This document shows, piece after piece, positions 61,877 through 64,000 of a DNA stretch of 64,000 nt; the first letter of the stretch is position 1, and the number at the start of each line of letters is the position of its first letter. The position numbers and the translations under genes were made by a program. The stretch comes from Danio rerio (lineage: Eukaryota; Chordata; Actinopteri; Cypriniformes; Danionidae): the NCBI RefSeq assembly GCF_049306965.1, contig NC_133191.1:13979001-14043000 (forward strand). Direction: 5' to 3'. Below the pieces are notes generated by a model, which was not told the DNA's origin, ran no database searches, and saw only the letters and a program-made list of their open reading frames with translations.

Positions 61877-62099
61877 CTGAATAAAATCAATTCTAACTCT
61901 TATTATATTCATTTATCAAAATCTAACTCTTTAACGTCAACACTTTACTCTGAAATGCTTCAACACCGAGAATTTAACTCAGATGAATTTGCTGTGTATG
62001 TCTAACAATTCACAAAGTAATACAAATAGAAAGAAAATGAGTGAAATTATATAATAAAAAACATGCCTCTTTTCTGATCTAGTAATAATAGTTTATTGA

Positions 62100-62277
62100 T
62101 GCAATAATATTAATAATAATCACCATCATCATCATCATCATCATCATCAGTATAACAAAAACAATAACAACAACAATCTGCTGCGTAAAACATATGCTGG
62201 ATAAGTTAGTGGTTAATTCCGATGTGGAGACCCTTGATTAATAAAGGGGCTAAGCCAAAAAGAAAATGAATGATTGA

Positions 62278-62313
<36 letters not shown>

Positions 62314-62474
62314 ATCTGCTTAAAAACAACTACACCAATCTGTTAATATGTTTTTGTGATTGTTGTTTTTGTTGTTTATGTTCTCATTATTGTGTTCTGT
62401 ATTTTTGGCATTTCTTATTAAAATTGAAATATGAAAAGCATGATGATTAATATGTAAAATGTAATTTATTTTCT

Positions 62475-62508
<34 letters not shown>

Positions 62509-62630
62509 GTTTTCAATAGCATTTGTACAATTATTTTAAAATGTTTTGTTCACTGTAATATGGAATAAAATATGCAAAGATATATACATAAAAAAAGATT
62601 TTTAAAGCTCCAACATATATAATATTAATC

Positions 62631-62662
<32 letters not shown>

Positions 62663-63350
62663 GTAGTAGTAGTAGTAGTAGCAGTAGTAGTAGTAGCAGT
62701 GGTTACTACAACTAATAATAATATTAATAAAACATTAATGTTTTTGACATTTATACAGTTTATTAGCACACAGTTTACAGTAATGTCTAAAACTGAAAAA
62801 AAGGGTTTGAGTTTTTATTTTGATCCCTGGATGACTTTTATATATTCGTATCCTTCATTGCAATTTGATTATTTAGTTAAGTTTCGTTTAGTTTAGTTTA
62901 GTTTAGTTTAGTTAATTTGTTTACAGGGTCAATGCACATTAATAAACATTACTGTAAAATGTGCCAGAATTAGCCAAGAATGTGTAGACCCCTTATGGAA
63001 TGTTAAAAAGTCACACCTAAAATAGAAGCACAGCATTAAACATGAAATAAACTTTCATATATAAAATACAGTTAAAGTAAAAAAGACAAGAACAGACTGA
63101 TGGCAGCAGAAGAGGACAAAAAGCCAAAGACAACAGTACAAATGTGTCAAGAATACAGTACTAATGCTGACAATGCTGATTTGCCAATAACCAATTTTTA
63201 ACATGAGATTGAAAAGAACGGAAAGTGAGTGGTCTTCTAATTGTTGGTGGGATGGAGTTCCAATCCTTAGCAGCTTCCACTTTCACACAAGATCATTTTT
63301 TATGTAATTTTATATTTTATTTATTCGTTTATTATTCTTTATTATATTTT
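62100..63350. repeat. trinucleotide arrays, SINE tail and unclassified repeat upstream of josd2
   Basis: CAT repeats (about 62122-62150), a DANA-type SINE 3' end (62178-62279, GGATAAGTTAGTGGTTAATT), AAT arrays (62280-62309, 62478-62508), a TTA/GTA array (62630-62700), and GTTTA repeats (62882-62912), followed by about 380 bases that look repeat-derived but were not classified. Confidence 0.7.
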
Positions 63351-63359
63351 TTTGTAAAA

Positions 63360-63618
63360 TGAGGGTCCCCCTATGGAGCGGCCGTGTGAACTGCAGCATG
63401 ATCGCACGGGGCGTTCCCTCAACGCGACAACAACACAACTTCCGGCTGATCCTCACGGACAAGAAACAGGCGGCGTTCCCCTTTCACAGACCGCAACAGA
63501 TTTCGTTAATAACAGCTTAATATTGTATGTTTAATGGACCAGTAAAGATCAGTTTCGCGGTACGTGTCAGGAGCATCAGTGGATAAATCGTTGCACTGCG
63601 GATTCAGTCTTCCAGAAG
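63360..63618 (+). promoter_or_regulatory. josd2 promoter and noncoding first exon
   Basis: A CpG-rich patch (GAGCGGCCGTG, CACGGGGCG) holds the ETS site ACTTCCGG at 63438-63445. A donor, CCAGAAG|GTGAG, lies at 63618/63619 and pairs naturally with the acceptor GATGGCAG at 63758. The exon start is not resolved. Confidence 0.65.
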
Positions 63619-63623
63619 GTGAG

Positions 63624-63656
63624 ATGATGATGTTTACGATGATGATGATGATGATG
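63624..63656. repeat. GAT microsatellite in the first josd2 intron
   Basis: Interrupted GATGAT repeats in the 140-bp intron between the noncoding exon and the first coding exon. Confidence 0.8.
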
Positions 63657-63765
63657 TATCCAGTCATGTGCTGTCAGCTTACGGGAACGCGAGTACATAA
63701 CGTGTTTTTGGCCGTAATTACATGTTAATGGACGGTCTGAATGTGTTTGTGATGGCAGGGTGAGC

Positions 63766-63887
63766 ATGAGCGAGGGCGAGGTGTTTCATGAGAAGCAGAG
63801 ACTGGAGCTGTGCGCCATCCATGCCTTGAACAACGTGCTTCAGGAGAGAGTTTTCACTAAAGAGACCGCCGATGACATCTGCAAGCG
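63766..63887 (+). CDS. josd2: Josephin-domain deubiquitinase, first coding exon, continues off the right edge
   Basis: Josephin cysteine protease that cleaves ubiquitin. The exon runs from the acceptor GGCAG|GGTGAGC (exon start 63759) to the donor AAGCG|GTGAGC, with the ATG at 63766. It encodes MSEGEVFHEKQRLELC, with the catalytic Cys at residue 16 in the signature LELCAIHALNNVLQ, then TADDICKR. Human JOSD2 has nearly the same block after a slightly longer N-terminus; JOSD1 is the alternative, but the short N-terminus and the proximity to ube2s and shisa7 favour JOSD2. The catalytic His and Asp/Asn would be in later exons outside the window. Confidence 0.88.
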
Positions 63888-64000
63888 GTGAGCGCGCGCG
63901 CGTGCACACGACTACAGTAACTTAACTGAAAGAGGTCATGGCATGGATTTTGTAAAATCATTGTAACATTTAAATTGAAGGTCACTTCTACTGTTAATAT

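Larger units (their letters stand above)
58722..62001. mobile_element. 3.3-kb TIR-bounded element with exon-like cargo
   Basis: Left ACATACACAGCAAA and right TTTGCTGTGTATGT are inverse. Subterminal regions on both sides are full of AACTCT, GAGTTAAA and AACACT motifs (CAGAGTTAAAAAATTTAAC; CAACACCGAGAATTTAACTC). No transposase was recognised. CACAG termini with repeated subterminal motifs recall CACTA/EnSpm elements, but that is inference and the target duplication is not clear. Confidence 0.55.

Noticed and set aside
62122-62700. CRISPR-like array of short repeats
   Set aside because: These are plain trinucleotide microsatellites without spacers, in a vertebrate genome.

Overview
The window is vertebrate nuclear DNA that reads as zebrafish (Danio rerio) or a very close cyprinid. 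The evidence is small exons with GT-AG splice sites, long introns, DANA-type SINE copies ending in GAAT repeats, many Tc1/mariner and hAT elements, several copies of the roughly 500-bp terminal-inverted-repeat element beginning GAAGTCAGAATTATTA, and abundant AT, TTATA, CA and AAT microsatellites. No bacterial genes, operons, CRISPR arrays, tRNAs or rRNAs were seen. The species call rests on remembered repeat families, not on a search.

Four host genes are supported. (1) Positions 1-3444, minus strand: a large C2H2 zinc-finger gene whose 3' end lies off the left edge; its promoter is probably near 5.2-5.7 kb. (2) Positions 9229-19900, minus strand: a complete five-exon coding region for a Shisa6/7-type synaptic membrane protein, best called shisa7. 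The splice phases close exactly to 679 residues. A 5'UTR splice acceptor lies at about 20.1 kb and a candidate distant first exon at about 38.0 kb. (3) Positions 49142-54764, minus strand: ube2s, the APC/C ubiquitin-chain-elongating E2, with four coding exons, 221 residues and one GC-AG intron. (4) Positions 63766-63887, plus strand: the first coding exon of a josd2-like Josephin deubiquitinase that continues off the right edge. From memory, human SHISA7 and UBE2S are neighbours on 19q13 and JOSD2 and several such zinc-finger genes lie on the same arm, which supports shisa7 over shisa6.

Most of the remaining sequence is transposon-derived. 10.4-18.9 kb (shisa7 introns) holds hAT-like, piggyBac-like and palindromic elements and a SINE. 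21.7-24.8 kb holds a Tc1 relic within a local duplication. 25.7-28.6 kb holds an hAT MITE, a long inverted-repeat element and clustered SINEs. 30.0-34.5 kb holds a second Tc1 in a pentanucleotide array plus stacked TIR elements. 37.1-37.4 kb is a long AT palindrome. 40.6-42.1 kb holds two Tc1/mariner relics. 42.7-46.0 kb is a three-layer nest bounded by an exact 8-bp duplication. 47.7-48.2 kb is a MITE. The large third ube2s intron carries three more elements. 58.7-62.0 kb is an inverted-repeat-bounded segment whose minus strand carries several exon-like open segments; it is the least explained part of the window.

The host genes are not an operon or pathway. The product families act in different settings: transcription (zinc finger), synaptic receptor regulation (Shisa), mitotic ubiquitination (Ube2S) and deubiquitination (Josephin). 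No retrovirus-like or capsid-bearing element was recognised. No new molecular system can be demonstrated; the best leads are the 58.7-62.0 kb element, a 125-bp block repeated 8 kb apart, and the nested hAT structure.
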